Shown piece by piece: positions 13,032 through 23,737 of a DNA stretch of 64,000 bases. The notes below the pieces were generated by a model, which did not search any database, was not told where the DNA came from, and was given only the letters and a program-made list of their open reading frames with translations. The position numbers and the translations under genes were made by a program. Each line of letters starts with the position of its first letter. Position 1 is the stretch's first letter. Source of the DNA: Phoronis australis. Its lineage: Eukaryota > Phoronida > Phoronidae. The DNA is taken from positions 167,594 through 231,593 of the forward strand of contig NMRA01000462.1 of the NCBI GenBank assembly GCA_002633005.1. Direction: 5' to 3'.

Positions 13032-13211
13032 GATGTGTCAGAAGTCTGGTGAGGTTTGCAATCTCGTCACAATGTGACACGCATCTCACTCACTGTGATT
13101 GCCTGTTGCTTGATCTTGAATAGGGGCCATTTGTGATTCATTGCCGCTTAACGGATCAAGCAGCTCATATGCGCATCACGATTGCAAACCTTGCCCGACT
13201 TCTGGCGCATC
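13032..13211. mobile_element. 180-bp MITE
   Basis: The left end GATGTGTCAGAAGTCTGGTG and the reverse complement of the right end GATGCGCCAGAAGTCGGGCA pair over about 32 bases, both continuing into AGGTTTGCAATC. It is non-coding, and no target duplication is clear. Confidence 0.6.
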
Positions 13212-13238
13212 CATGTTACTATGTAGTATATTGCCTAT

Positions 13239-13296
13239 TAGGCAATGACCATCGCCTCTGTTGGCCCGGGCCAACAGAGGCAGTGGTCACTGCCTA
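13239..13296. mobile_element. 58-bp fused-end relic of the TAGGCAATGACC element
   Basis: Two 29-base ends of the element at 14324 are joined head to head with no spacer, meeting at GGCCCGGGCC. The arms differ at three positions. Flanking 9-mers ATTGCCTAT and ATTGCCTCA match at 7 of 9 positions. These flanks also resemble the reverse complement of the element tip, so a nested end cannot be excluded. Confidence 0.75.
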
Positions 13297-14129
13297 ATTG
13301 CCTCATATGTAGTAGTGGCATACGCACTACTTACTCCCTTGTTTACTTATTTTTGGTTCAACCGTTCTACTTATGGTGTACGAGATGTTCTAACCTGCTG
13401 AAAGATAGAATTAATTATAAGTTCCCATTCAGTGTTCGCCGCGCATCCGACTTCGAGCCACAGCCAAGCCACCGACAACTCACTGACAGTGACTGACACT
13501 GTCGAACTTCTTCGACTCGAAGTGTCGAAATCTGAATTTGAAGTTGAGCCTGACTTGATGTCCCAGGCCAGATTGCTTCTAAAGTAGATTTACCCTAACC
13601 CAAACATACATCAAACTAAAAGCAAGCTCTGGTCATATATTTATCTTTGCAAGTAGAGCAGAGATAGATAACGCCCAGCCAATGTCGAGCCACACGACCT
13701 TGAGGCTTGAATAGTTGACAAACAAGATTTTGCTCTGTCCATAGATGGCGTAAGTAGGACTTTTTGATGTTTTTTTTACAAATAATGAATAGAGAATGAA
13801 TATAAACTGTGAACAGCAAAATTATGTAAAAAAGTAACATCTTTAATGAAAAACGGTGATAACATAGTGTTGTTTGGCACACTTTGAAAAAATAAAAATG
13901 ACCAATGAGCTTTCAGACAATTCTTCTCTGCGGCCTCGCACTTCTACAGGAGAGTGGCTTACGATTTGTGGTAAGAACAGATTCCGAAAGTTCATATTTT
14001 CACAGTTTCGATCTACGACGTGTTGTTGCTTGAAATCTGAAGTCCAGAAACTGTCGTAATACGATGGAAGATGGAGCGTTGTGGCTACCAAAAGCGTAAA
14101 ATGCGCATCTAAAACTTAGCTAGTCCACA

Positions 14130-15815
14130 ATTCAAAGTCTCCGCTAGCCAGCCAGTTACTGCTGTATGAAGACTGTCGTCAAAATACAGCTAGGTCTCAC
14201 TGCGTGTATTTCTTCCGTAGACAACGAAATTGCATGCAGCCAGTGTAGTTCTGCTCGTCACTGCGCTGTGAAACTTTTATCAACATGTAAAGCTAAAGAC
14301 CGGACGGTGTGCATGCAAAATCTTAGGCAATGACCATCGCCTCTGTTGGCCCGAAGCAGAGGCGATGTAGAGGCTATAGGCGCTCTGTACGCCGGAAGCT
14401 TTTCGGCGAATTTTGCCTCGCATCGACTAAACCATCAAAGTCACGTTGTTCTAAATACCTTTTGCGCATAGAGGAACACCTTAGGAGGTTGTCGATGTGT
14501 TTAATTCCTTCCAACTCGAACAAATACTCCCGTTATGAAACTTTTTCTTCGAGCAGTCCCTATTTCAGTTCCCAAAATCGTGAAATCAACTTTTTCATTT
14601 TTTTAACCAGGCCGAAGGTCAGAAGTTGCGGACCTACCGGCGAACTTTGAAAGCTGAAGTTCCCGCCCTTCGCGTACGTGCTGCCGGGAACCAGCCGTGC
14701 ATTTGCCGTGTTGTTAAACATTAAAATGTCAAATATGTGCAAAAAGACTATTAAATGTCATATCAACAGCATTTATTTTTATCAAATACAAACAATGATT
14801 CATTGAAATACAATCAGTTTCAAGTAACGCCAATTAAAGACAAGTATAAGTGGTGGCATTTTGGAAACGAACATTTGACTGACAAGACCGCAATGGCTCA
14901 CCTTTGGCCTATTTAAAGATTGAGGTCATGAATTGGAGCGTGCGCAGTATAAAAATGGTGAGTTCACGATTTTGGGAACTGAAATAGAGACTGCTCGAAG
15001 AAAAAGTTTCATAACGGGAGTATTTGTTCGAGTTGGAAGGAATTAAACACATCGGCAACCTCCTAAGGTGTTCCTCTATGCGCAAAAGGTATTTAGAACA
15101 ACGTGACTTTGATGGTTTAGTCGGTGCGAGGCAAAATTCGCCGAAAAGCTTCCGGCGTACAGAGCGCCTATAGCCTCTACATCGCCTCTGCTTCGGCCAG
15201 TTCGGGCCAACAGAGGCGATGGTCATTGCCTAGCAAAATCTGGGAGTCAACCGACACCTTCCCCTTTACAGCCGTTTAACTTTAAGTGAAAAACAATGCA
15301 ATAAACGTCATTTTCTTGTGTAACTCTCTGCCTTTTCTAACAATGATAAGTATTTTGTCGTTTTGAAAACAGTATGCTTGTGTCACACGCACGCGCCATT
15401 TCCTAAATTTTTGTGACATCTCTCGGGAGATGATGATAGCTTGGCAGCAACAAAATTTCCTCTGAAATTCGATTTTTCGGTACCAAAATTCTAAAAACTT
15501 TTAATGAAGTGAAACCAGTTCTGATAATTTGTTGTGACGTATACGCAACCTTGTGAAAGAACAACAGTTGATTGAAGAATCGGCGAAAAAAGAAACTGGT
15601 CAATAGGTGACACAAAAAATTTCATGGTGCCGAAAGCCGTCACTAAAGATCGCTCCACAACTTTAGCAGCTGAATAACGGTAGAACGCCATTTTTGCCAA
15701 CACCGTTAAATAATTTAATTTACTCAAGGAAGGCTGTAGTTTTTAATGACACTAATTTTGTGTCAGATTTTATATTACCACTTTTTTACCCGCATCGGTG
15801 CAAAGCTGCCTTGGC
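14130..15815. repeat. Older dispersed repeat, interrupted by the 909-bp element
   Basis: The segments 14130-14210 and 15371-15815 match 37655-37715 and 37725-38160 in the same order and orientation. Shared landmarks include CCAGTTCTGATAATTTGTTG and TTTACCCGCATCGGTGCAAAG (ACCCACATCGGTGCAAAG at the other locus). The 909-bp element inserted into this copy later. Confidence 0.6.
14324..15232. mobile_element. 909-bp inverted-repeat element with 9-bp target duplication
   Basis: Left arm 14324-14584 and right arm 14962-15232 are inverted copies, both beginning TAGGCAATGACCATCGCC. The right arm carries a 9-base insertion near its tip relative to the left. GCAAAATCT flanks the element on both sides (14315-14323 and 15233-15241), a perfect 9-bp direct repeat. 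Long arms, no transposase and a 9-bp duplication fit a non-autonomous Mutator-like or foldback element. It sits inside an older repeat (14130-15815). Confidence 0.88.
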
Positions 15816-16529
15816 CAGAGCAGATCGACGCTTTTATTAAGGTCAAATTGACCAAGACCCGTCTATCCCCTGCCCGAGTTACGTTCCCAAGGGTTCAAAT
15901 TCGATCCTATGGTGACCTCGGGTACGCATCTAGCTCTGCTGGCAAGAATCCGCAAAAAAGCAGAAGTTGTTTTTGAGGTCCAGATTGGTATGTGAAAAGG
16001 GTATCACTTCAAACAATTTCGTGGAAAAATGGTCGAATGGTCACAATTTAAAAAAAATTAGAAAAGGTGAAATGCTCCTCCATATTATGTCAGGACAACT
16101 TTAGCGGGAATCTCGCGTGGGCAAACCATTCAGAATAGATGATGCTGTTTCATTCATTAACTACGGTTGTCGCTGTAATCTTGTGTTGAGCTAGCATGGC
16201 GGCGTCAACGGGAAAATAGTGTGAACAAAAATTTGACGATAAAATACGGTGGAAAAAACGTGGTAGGGGGATAAATTTATATATTTTTGGAAATATAACG
16301 TTGCGATAAATCTTATGATACCAAAATCAAGTGTGTAGGTCAATGTCGTCATATTGTAAACAATTACCTAGTACGCCACCAGAGTTGGTGCTACCTCTCT
16401 GCTCCCTTCCCATGTTAAGTCTTAAGACATCATTGCACTTCATGCACGTTGACAAAAATTGTAAGAATTGAGGCTTATACTACACTACAGGTGCTCCTAA
16501 TCACCTAATGGTACTGTCTCACTACAGTA

Positions 16530-16920
16530 TTGGATCTATTTAGAAGGTGCCAGGTGTGTGGCGAGGCAGTCACACGGCGGGATGTAAGTGGTCTGGGTGC
16601 TCAGGTCACCATCCAGTGAGAACAGCATAGGCATTCCATAATTAAGGTCGGCATAACAGTGCACACCGTGCATTTGCACCAAGACATCCCACCACGTCTG
16701 CCCTCATTCTCTGCCTCATCCCTCTCAACAGCTGTATGTGGGTATTCTGCCTCACTATACTCGTGCTCAAACTTTATCTACCCACTCACTGTTCGTGAAC
16801 AAATTCCTCGTCTCCACTCCTATGAACAATGTCTCTGTCACTCGCGTCACTTTGTCTGTGATATGGGTCGCCAACTCCAGCTACTACAAACTAAACAATC
16901 TCTAAATCCAACGTAATTGA
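16530..16920 (+). pseudogene. Degraded transposon-like coding fragment, copy 1
   Basis: One frame reads LFRRCQVCGEAVTRRD followed by GLGAQVTIQ and then an in-frame TGA where copy 2 (17836) has TGG. Another frame further on reads YTRAQTLSTHSLFVNKF and VANSSYYKLNNL before a stop. A Cys-x2-Cys start and a later SSYYKLNN-type motif recall a family of repetitive uncharacterised proteins seen in many animal genomes, but the motifs lie in different frames, so the fragment is broken. The family assignment is from memory and is tentative. Confidence 0.35.
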
Positions 16921-17701
16921 GTTCTCTAACAACCTGGCTTGTCGTAAAGTACTCGTCAATGGGAAATGGTGACAACAATTTTAGGAAACCAGCACGAAAA
17001 CAACAGTGGAACAGATCCTCACAGTAAACTCGAACGCAGAAACAAACTGGCAGGAAATACTTGACCCCTAAACGTCACATCCGGAGTAGGGCATGACTAA
17101 TTAATAAAATTACTGGAAGCTGTATTTAACTGTAACATGTGTCTGACTCTGGGATAATCAACGGAGGGTATTTTGTTACTAAAAATGACATGAAAAAAGG
17201 TTGCCTTCTCCTTTGAAAATTGGTAATGGGAGACAAAAATCTCTTCATGTGAAGAATTACGCTTAATCGCAGGAATGAAATTCACAAAGTTCTGATTCGC
17301 TTTGACTGACTGGTCACCTCTTTTCAGCTCTTGCTGAGCAATAGACATGTCTCTGTCTGTCCTGCCTCCTCTCGGCGTGTAGCAGACCGCTGACTTACCC
17401 ATAACCCTCTGTACATGTCCGTTTGACCACGAGCTCACGTACTATTATGGCATTCAATCTTCAATTTCGGTGACAGAACAAAGGACTGTTTGAAAAAAGT
17501 GTGGGTTGTGGGAGTATTTGTTCCAGTTGGAATGATATAAAAACTCCAACTGCCTCTAAAAGTACGCATTAATGTAACTTTGATGGGTGAGCTTGGGTTA
17601 AGCGTAATTTTCAGAAAATCTTGCAGCTTACAGGCTTGATTATGATGTGCCATTGTCTAACTGAACAACTGAAGGCAAAAACTGTTAGCGACAGTAATAT
17701 A

Positions 17702-17824
17702 CAGGGGCGGATCCAGGATTTTGGGTAAGGGGGACCAGGGCAGAGTATTAGCCAGTATTTTGCCCGTCAGACATTCGCACCCCTGAACTGCCAAATTGAA
17801 TCTGGGATAATTTTAGGGGGGGGG
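17702..17824 (+). mobile_element. hAT-like MITE, truncated at the N
   Basis: Begins CAGGGGCGGATCCAGG like the complete copy at 19008 and stops in the G run at 17824, directly before the single N. The missing right end shows that the duplication boundary cuts an element rather than following its ends. Confidence 0.65.
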
Positions 17825-17825
17825 N

Positions 17826-19130
17826 CACTACAGTATTGGATCTATTTAGAAGGTGCCAGGTGTGTGGCGAGGCAGTCACACGGCGGGATGTAAGTGGTCT
17901 GGGTGCTCAGGTCACCATCCAGTGGGAACAGCATAGGCATTCCATAATTAAGGTCGGCATAACAGTGCACACGGTGCATTTGCACCAAGACGTCCCACCA
18001 TGTCTGCCCTCATTCTGTGCCTCATCCCTCTCAACAGCTGTATGTGCGTATTCTGCCTCACTATACTCGTGCTCAAACTTTATCTACCCACTCACTGTTT
18101 GTGAACAAATTCCTCGTCTCCACTCCTATGAACAATGTCTCTGTCACTCGCGTCACTTTGTCTGTGATATGGGTCGCCAACTCCAGCTATTACAAACTAA
18201 ACAATCTCTAAATCCAACGTAATTGAGTTCTCTAACAACCTGGCTTGTCGTAAAATACTCGTCAATGGGAAATGGTGACAACAATTTTAGGAAACCAGCA
18301 CGAAAACAACAGTGGAACAGATCCTCACAGTAAACTCGAACGCAGAAACAAACTGGCAGGACATACTTGACCCCCAAACGTCACATCCGGAGTAGGACAT
18401 GACTAATTAATAAAATTACTAGAAGCTGTATTTAACTGTATCATGTGTCTGACTCTGGGATAATCAATGAAGGGTATTTTGTTACTAAAAATGACATGAA
18501 AAAAGGTTGCCTTCTCCTTTGACAATTGGTAATGGGAGACAAAAATCTCTTCATGTGAAGAATTACGCTTAATTGCAGGAATGAAATTCACAAAGTTCTG
18601 ATTCGCTTTGACTGACTGGTCACCTCTTTTCAGCTCTTGCTGAGCAATAGACAGGTCTCCGTCTGTCCTGCCTCCTCTCGGCGTGTAGCAGACCGCTGAC
18701 TTACCCATAACCCTCTGTACATGTCCATTTGACCACGAGCTCACGTACTATTATGGCATTCAATCTTCAATTTCGGTGACAGAACAAAGGACTGTTTGAA
18801 AAAAGTTTGGATTGTGGGAGTATTTGTTCTAGTTGGAATGATATAAAAACTCCAACTGCCTCTAAAAGTACGCAGTAATGTAACTTTGATGGGTGAGCTT
18901 GGGTTAAGCTTAATTTTCAGAAAATCTTGCAGCTTACAGGCTTGATTAGGATGTGCCATTGTCTAACTGAACAACTGAAGGCAAAAACTGTTAGCGACAG
19001 TAATATACAGGGGCGGATCCAGGATTTTGGGTAAGGGGGACCAGGGCAGAGTATTATCCAGTATTTTGCCCGTCAGACATTCGCACCCCTGAACTGCCAA
19101 ATTGAATCTGGGATAATTTTAGGGGGGGGG
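17826..19130. repeat. Direct duplication A, copy 2
   Basis: Starts immediately after the N at 17825 and repeats 16520-17824 at an offset of 1306. Beyond 19130 it runs on into the end of a hAT-like MITE that copy 1 lacks. Confidence 0.9.
17836..18222 (+). pseudogene. Degraded transposon-like coding fragment, copy 2
   Basis: The allelic or duplicated counterpart of 16530-16920. The first frame is open for 128 codons here because the TGA of copy 1 is TGG. The SSYYKLNNL motif still lies in a different frame (18017-18211), so a frameshift separates the two halves. There is no start codon or splice context of a working gene. Confidence 0.35.
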
Positions 19131-19165
19131 CATGGCCCCCTTGCCCCCCTCTAAATCAGCCACTG
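19008..19165 (+). mobile_element. hAT-like MITE, 158 bp
   Basis: Starts CAGGGGCGGATCCAGG and ends CTAAATCAGCCACTG, the CAGGGG/CCACTG ends typical of many hAT-derived MITEs, with a G-run and C-runs inside. ATATA occurs immediately on both sides, a partial match to the 8-bp target duplication expected for hAT. It has no coding capacity. Confidence 0.65.
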
Positions 19166-20262
19166 ATATAAACTAAACAATTATAATAGATTATAATCAT
19201 CACTATGTAACCAAACCTTAAAGTATCAACAAAACTCCCAGAACTCTGAAATGTCCTTTTTAACCAAAATTCACCATTGGCCAAAGTATACCCTATCCTT
19301 GATTCCTGCCTGAAGTTGCCACAACTAATGCCTTTGTGCCAGTTTCAAGTGTCTCCAACCGCTAGAAGACTAGTTAGTTCTTGGAATGGGACTAGCCTAA
19401 GTAGCGTTGGATGTGAAGTAGTATCATTACCATTTGATCATACACTTATAGTAAAGTAATCCAAGTGGTGTTCTCTGCACCAAAGCGAGTCTCAGCCACA
19501 CTAGTATGACTTTGACAGGCTCAGCCTTACATCTTGCAAAAAAATTTTCGCTTCAGAAATTACAGATTTTTGAATCGATGCTTTTAGTTGTTTTTTCATC
19601 TGATTGGTTCTTGAAGCTTACAGGCTAGATAAGAAATAAGCTACAAGATTAGTACACCCATTTTACGTGTTGATTTGTTCTCGCGTATTTGACAACTTTA
19701 CAAGCCAGATATTGTAAAAATAAGTATCCACCGCCATTTCATGTCACCGCTACTGTGTACAACTTTGTAATCAACTATTGTATACCACTTTGTGATGGAC
19801 TATTGTATACAACTTCGTAGTCAACTGTTATATACGTCTTTGTAATTGACTGTTGTGTACGACATGTGTTCTCAAACTTCATTTTTTGAGCTAAAAGTGA
19901 TTTACAACTTGTTGATTGAAAATGAGTATGTCTAGTTTTGCTACGATTTTCGATTAACTGAGAAGAATGCAACATTTGGACTGCCGTCTAGACATTCCGA
20001 TTGTCATATATGAAGGTAACATTAAGTCATCTACAAAAAAACAAGGGCTTCAGACTTACACGATGACTCCTAGTTATAACTGAAAACTTTCTGTAATAGT
20101 CTTTCACGTGGCTTTGCTATGGTCCTGAGATACACTTTAGACAGAATCACAGTACGTGTCTAAAGCACTGGGATCTAATGTGTTCACCGTGCTATCGATC
20201 TTTTGTAAAGAATACAAAATGTGTGTGGCAATAATTTACCATATTGTGCCTGTTTTGCCCAG
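19166..20262. other. Upstream flank of the DAPIT gene
   Basis: No coding feature. Short near-repeats of TATACAACTTYGTARTCAAC (19755-19860) form a small irregular tandem array. A 5' untranslated exon of the DAPIT gene is expected here but was not placed. Confidence 0.4.
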
Positions 20263-20271
20263 GTCTTCAAG

Positions 20272-20765
20272 ATGGCTGGTGGAGATGAATCAATGTACAA
20301 ATTTACTGGCTGGAAGTATCACTTCAACTCCTTCACAGAGAGAGGCAGGTTTAACGTAAGTAACAGCAACACATTCAGTTGACTATCAAAGCAGTATGGT
20401 TAACTGTATAATTATGTATCCTGTATCTTTTGTCAGTGGATATAAGTAAGTAATTGTGACATATGTAAGGACTTGTTGGTCTTGAACTTGCTCAGATAAA
20501 ACCTGTAGGAGTACAGACTGTAAAATGGGTCACTTCTCACATGTTGGTATATCCTGAAACTGCGAAACGTCACCCAAGAATTCACATCGTTGTATAGAGT
20601 TCAGTTTGCTGTAGTGCGAGATTTCGTTTGCACTTGTTAGTGACAAATCCATCTCCCTTCTCCTTTTTTCAGTGGGTGGTGACTACCTGGGGAACTATAG
20701 GAGCTCTCTATCTTTTCTACAAGTTAAAGAACAGAAAAGCAAACAAGGCAATAGCTGACAAGTAA
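20272..20765 (+). CDS. ATP5MK: ATP synthase membrane subunit K (DAPIT), two exons
   Basis: A small single-span inner mitochondrial membrane subunit of the F1Fo ATP synthase, associated with dimer stability. Coding exons 20272-20355 (28 codons, donor GTAAGT) and 20673-20765 (30 codons plus TAA, acceptor CTCCTTTTTTCAG) join in phase 0. The 58-residue product has exactly the length of human DAPIT. Seen: MAGGDESMYKFTGWKYHFNS at the start, then TERGRFN at the exon junction, then a hydrophobic segment TTWGTIGALYLFYKL and a basic tail ending in AIADK. The human counterpart has the same layout of an FTG..KYFNSYT.TGR head, one membrane span and a Lys-rich tail. An acceptor-like TTTTGCCCAG just upstream (exon from 20263) suggests a separate 5' untranslated exon that I did not locate. 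A possible ATTAAA signal is at 21238-21243. The gene stands alone, with no neighbour of related function. Confidence 0.95.
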
Positions 20766-21577
20766 CAGAAGTTAAGTTTAGATCACAGAATGCCGAGTTG
20801 TACAGAGGATTATATTAGATGGACACGCACTATTAGCAAACCATTGTGTGATATGACTGACCAGTTGACCAACAGTTTGACTGACGTTTCGGTTAAATGA
20901 CTGTGAAGGTCTTACTTAGGACAGTTTAAATGAGTGAAAAGCTACACAGAGAACGTGTTTGGTTGTAAGGCGTGTTGTCAGTGTGTTTACAGTTGGATAT
21001 GATGTATAGGACAATTGGCCTGTGCTGTGGTAATACTTGATCGTGTTACTTATAGTGTGCGGTTGTTTGGTGTGAGAGACCTCAGTGATTAATAAGAGAA
21101 ATTAACAGTTGTTAAGTTATTTGTTTTCAGATATATTTCTTTAAATATCACAACAAAGTTCAGTGAAACTGAAATTTTTTTATAAAATTCAAAACAGAGA
21201 CATAACAACACAAATTTGGGTTATTTTGAGAAGAGATATTAAATTGTATTTGGAATTGAAGGTAATTTCTGTCCAGTTCTGACTAAGACTTCATAAATGA
21301 TTCTGACTATGTCCTGTATACCAAGTTGAAACATTTAGAATAACCCTAATATTTACTTTCAAAAGACAACTGCGAATTATGTGAATTCGACACTATCGGT
21401 ATGAATGTTAATTTGGCTTTGTGAGTATTCACCAAATTTATCCAGTGACTGGTGGCCATGATCAATATTTATGGTGGATAGCAATCAGTAATATTAAGTT
21501 CAAATAACTTAACTTCGTTCAGTAACACTAACAACAATTGGACAGACTGAATGCAATAAATAACATGACTACATATA

Positions 21578-21857
21578 TACATACACTCGCCTTCTGTCAG
21601 CGTCAAAATCATTAACTCATATAGCACTTTCAATTGTAATGGACTTTCACAAAGCGCTGCGTAGGCGTGTACTGGAAAGGGAACGGAGTTGGCACATGAG
21701 AAAGGACAGAGAGCAGGGTAGGACAAAGAACATTCAAGGTATTTTAGTAATTATACTAAAAACTTAATACGGTATATACAGTGCCTCCAAAAATGTTATC
21801 ACAATTCAAATGACAGTCTTGTAACGGTGCTGATTTCGGAATAAGATAAGTGCTTAA
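21578..21857. repeat. Direct duplication D, copy 1 (empty transposon site)
   Basis: 280 bases matching 23088-23367 with about two differences. Here TACATACACTCGCC is preceded by ordinary flanking DNA (ACATATA), whereas the second copy has a transposon end directly before the same TA. Confidence 0.9.
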
Positions 21858-22227
21858 GAGGCATTATCTGAGAAAACCTGCAAAATTGCAAAATGTTGGC
21901 GGAGGCACTTTCATCAATTAAGTTGATACTTTGCACACCAATTTGTACTCACATATGAATAACTAAATCACGTCTGTTTTTTATCTGGAGTCATTCTATA
22001 AAAAAAAATAATAAATACCTTCCGTCGTGGTTTTTTCACACAGGACAAGAATGTCCAAAAAGACAAAAAGAATGCCAACACTCACAGAGCTGGAAGCCAG
22101 TTTGTGACTTTGAATGATCATAATTAGTGGAATTGAAGCCATTGCTGTGCTTGGGAATTGATTCCGTTGAGCATCTGTGTGAATTTGTATTTCATCTCGA
22201 CTTTTTGTTGACGCACTAAAATTGACC

Positions 22228-22756
22228 NNNNNNNNNNNNNNNNNNNNNNNNNNNNNNNNNNNNNNNNNNNNNNNNNNNNNNNNNNNNNNNNNNNNNNNNN
22301 NNNNNNNNNNNNNNNNNNNNNNNNNNNNNNNNNNNNNNNNNNNNNNNNNNNNNNNNNNNNNNNNNNNNNNNNNNNNNNNNNNNNNNNNNNNNNNNNNNNN
22401 NNNNNNNNNNNNNNNNNNNNNNNNNNNNNNNNNNNNNNNNNNNNNNNNNNNNNNNNNNNNNNNNNNNNNNNNNNNNNNNNNNNNNNNNNNNNNNNNNNNN
22501 NNNNNNNNNNNNNNNNNNNNNNNNNNNNNNNNNNNNNNNNNNNNNNNNNNNNNNNNNNNNNNNNNNNNNNNNNNNNNNNNNNNNNNNNNNNNNNNNNNNN
22601 NNNNNNNNNNNNNNNNNNNNNNNNNNNNNNNNNNNNNNNNNNNNNNNNNNNNNNNNNNNNNNNNNNNNNNNNNNNNNNNNNNNNNNNNNNNNNNNNNNNN
22701 NNNNNNNNNNNNNNNNNNNNNNNNNNNNNNNNNNNNNNNNNNNNNNNNNNNNNNNN
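22228..22756. other. Assembly gap (529 N)
   Basis: An uninterrupted run of N. Its left edge follows unique DNA and its right edge enters the interior of a TA-flanked element, so the missing part includes that element's left end. Confidence 0.99.
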
Positions 22757-23087
22757 AAGTTAATCGATGACCCGTTACAATAATTTGTTACTGGTATCAT
22801 AATTCACATTGCTAAACCGCGGTCTCTGAGGCCGTCGTTGCACTCAATGTTATCATCGATCTTAATCTAAAAGGTCGGGGATTCGCGTTTCCTATTAGCA
22901 CAGGGCGGTAATCACCAATCGTCAAAAGTAGGGGATGGGCGGTTAACCGAGCAGTGGGCGGTTAATTGGAAATCTTCAAAAATAGCAGGGGGGCGGTTAA
23001 CCGAGCAGTGGGCGGTTAAATCGAAATTCACCTAAAGTAGGGGGTGGGCGGTTAACTGAGCATGGGCGTTAACCCGAACGATTACGG
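22757..23087 (-). mobile_element. TA-flanked element, right end only (left lost in gap)
   Basis: Matches 54885-55205 from the AATTCACATTGCTAAACC region to the terminal TTAACCCGAACGATTACGG, followed by TA at 23088-23089. It contains subterminal units GGGCGGTTAACCGAGCAGTG. Insertion at TA is confirmed by the empty counterpart at 21578. Confidence 0.82.
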
Positions 23088-23367
23088 TACATACACTCGC
23101 CTTCTGTCAGCGTCAAAATCATTAACTCATATAGCACTTTCAATTGTAATGGACTTTCACAAAGCGCTGCGTAGGCGTGTACTGGAAAGGGAACGGAGTT
23201 GGCACATGAGAAAGGACAGAGAGCAAGGTAGGACAAAGAACATTCAAGGTATTTTAGTAATTATACTTAAAACTTAATACGGTATATACAGTGCCTCCAA
23301 AAATGTTATCACAATTCAAATGACAGTCTTGTAACGGTGCTGATTTCGGAATAAGATAAGTGCTTAA
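23088..23367. repeat. Direct duplication D, copy 2 (occupied site)
   Basis: Second copy of 21578-21857, abutting a transposon end. It diverges from copy 1 after GTGCTTAA, then leads towards the unassigned exon at 23430. Confidence 0.9.
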
Positions 23368-23429
23368 ATTCATAAAGGAATGATCGAAGAAGGTACTATA
23401 TCTTTAAACCAATATAAATGCAATGTTTA

Positions 23430-23737
23430 TTAAGTCAGGGAGATCAATTTTCTGCACTTCCTTGGTGTTTTTGAGCTTCCAGTAGCATAACCCAATATAC
23501 TTCCATTCTCCAATACTAAATTGTTTGATTGCCATTCCACCAGTGTATACAGAGCATGCGATGGGTCACGCGCACTCTCGCACAGAAAGTGAATTTCAAC
23601 TCCCACTGTAGTACGGACTGAGTACATTTTTGAGACACCCGTATAGTCAAATCGTGTTGTAACAACCTTGACCCCCGTTTTATCAACGATCACAAGTTCA
23701 GTTGTAGGCACGTTATTGCGAAGACGAAGGTGTATTC
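23430..23737 (-). CDS. Unassigned candidate 3'-terminal exon
   Basis: On the minus strand an acceptor-like CATTCGCAG is followed by 101 open codons and a TAA (23430-23432). The composition looks protein-like rather than random: VDKTGVKVVTTRFDYTGV, then a segment around EIHFLCESARDPSHALYTLV, EWQSNNLVLENGSILGYA, and a basic Lys/Arg-rich tail. An AATAAA hexamer (23426-23431) overlaps the stop codon by two bases, which would give a very short 3' untranslated region. I do not recognise the family and found no convincing upstream exon. An open stretch at 24131-24406 on the same strand, ending at a GTAGGA donor-like site, might belong to it but is unsupported. It could also be a transposon fragment. 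Confidence 0.35.

Larger units (their letters stand above)
16520..17824. repeat. Direct duplication A, copy 1 (ends at single N)
   Basis: The 1305 bases here match 17826-19130 base for base in length, with only scattered substitutions. Copy 1 stops in a nine-G run at an isolated N (17825). In copy 2 the same G run continues into the rest of a hAT-like MITE. Best read as the second haplotype of the same locus placed in tandem by the assembler. Confidence 0.9.

Noticed and set aside
22216-22800. Long open frames of about 190 codons
   Set aside because: They are almost entirely the run of N.
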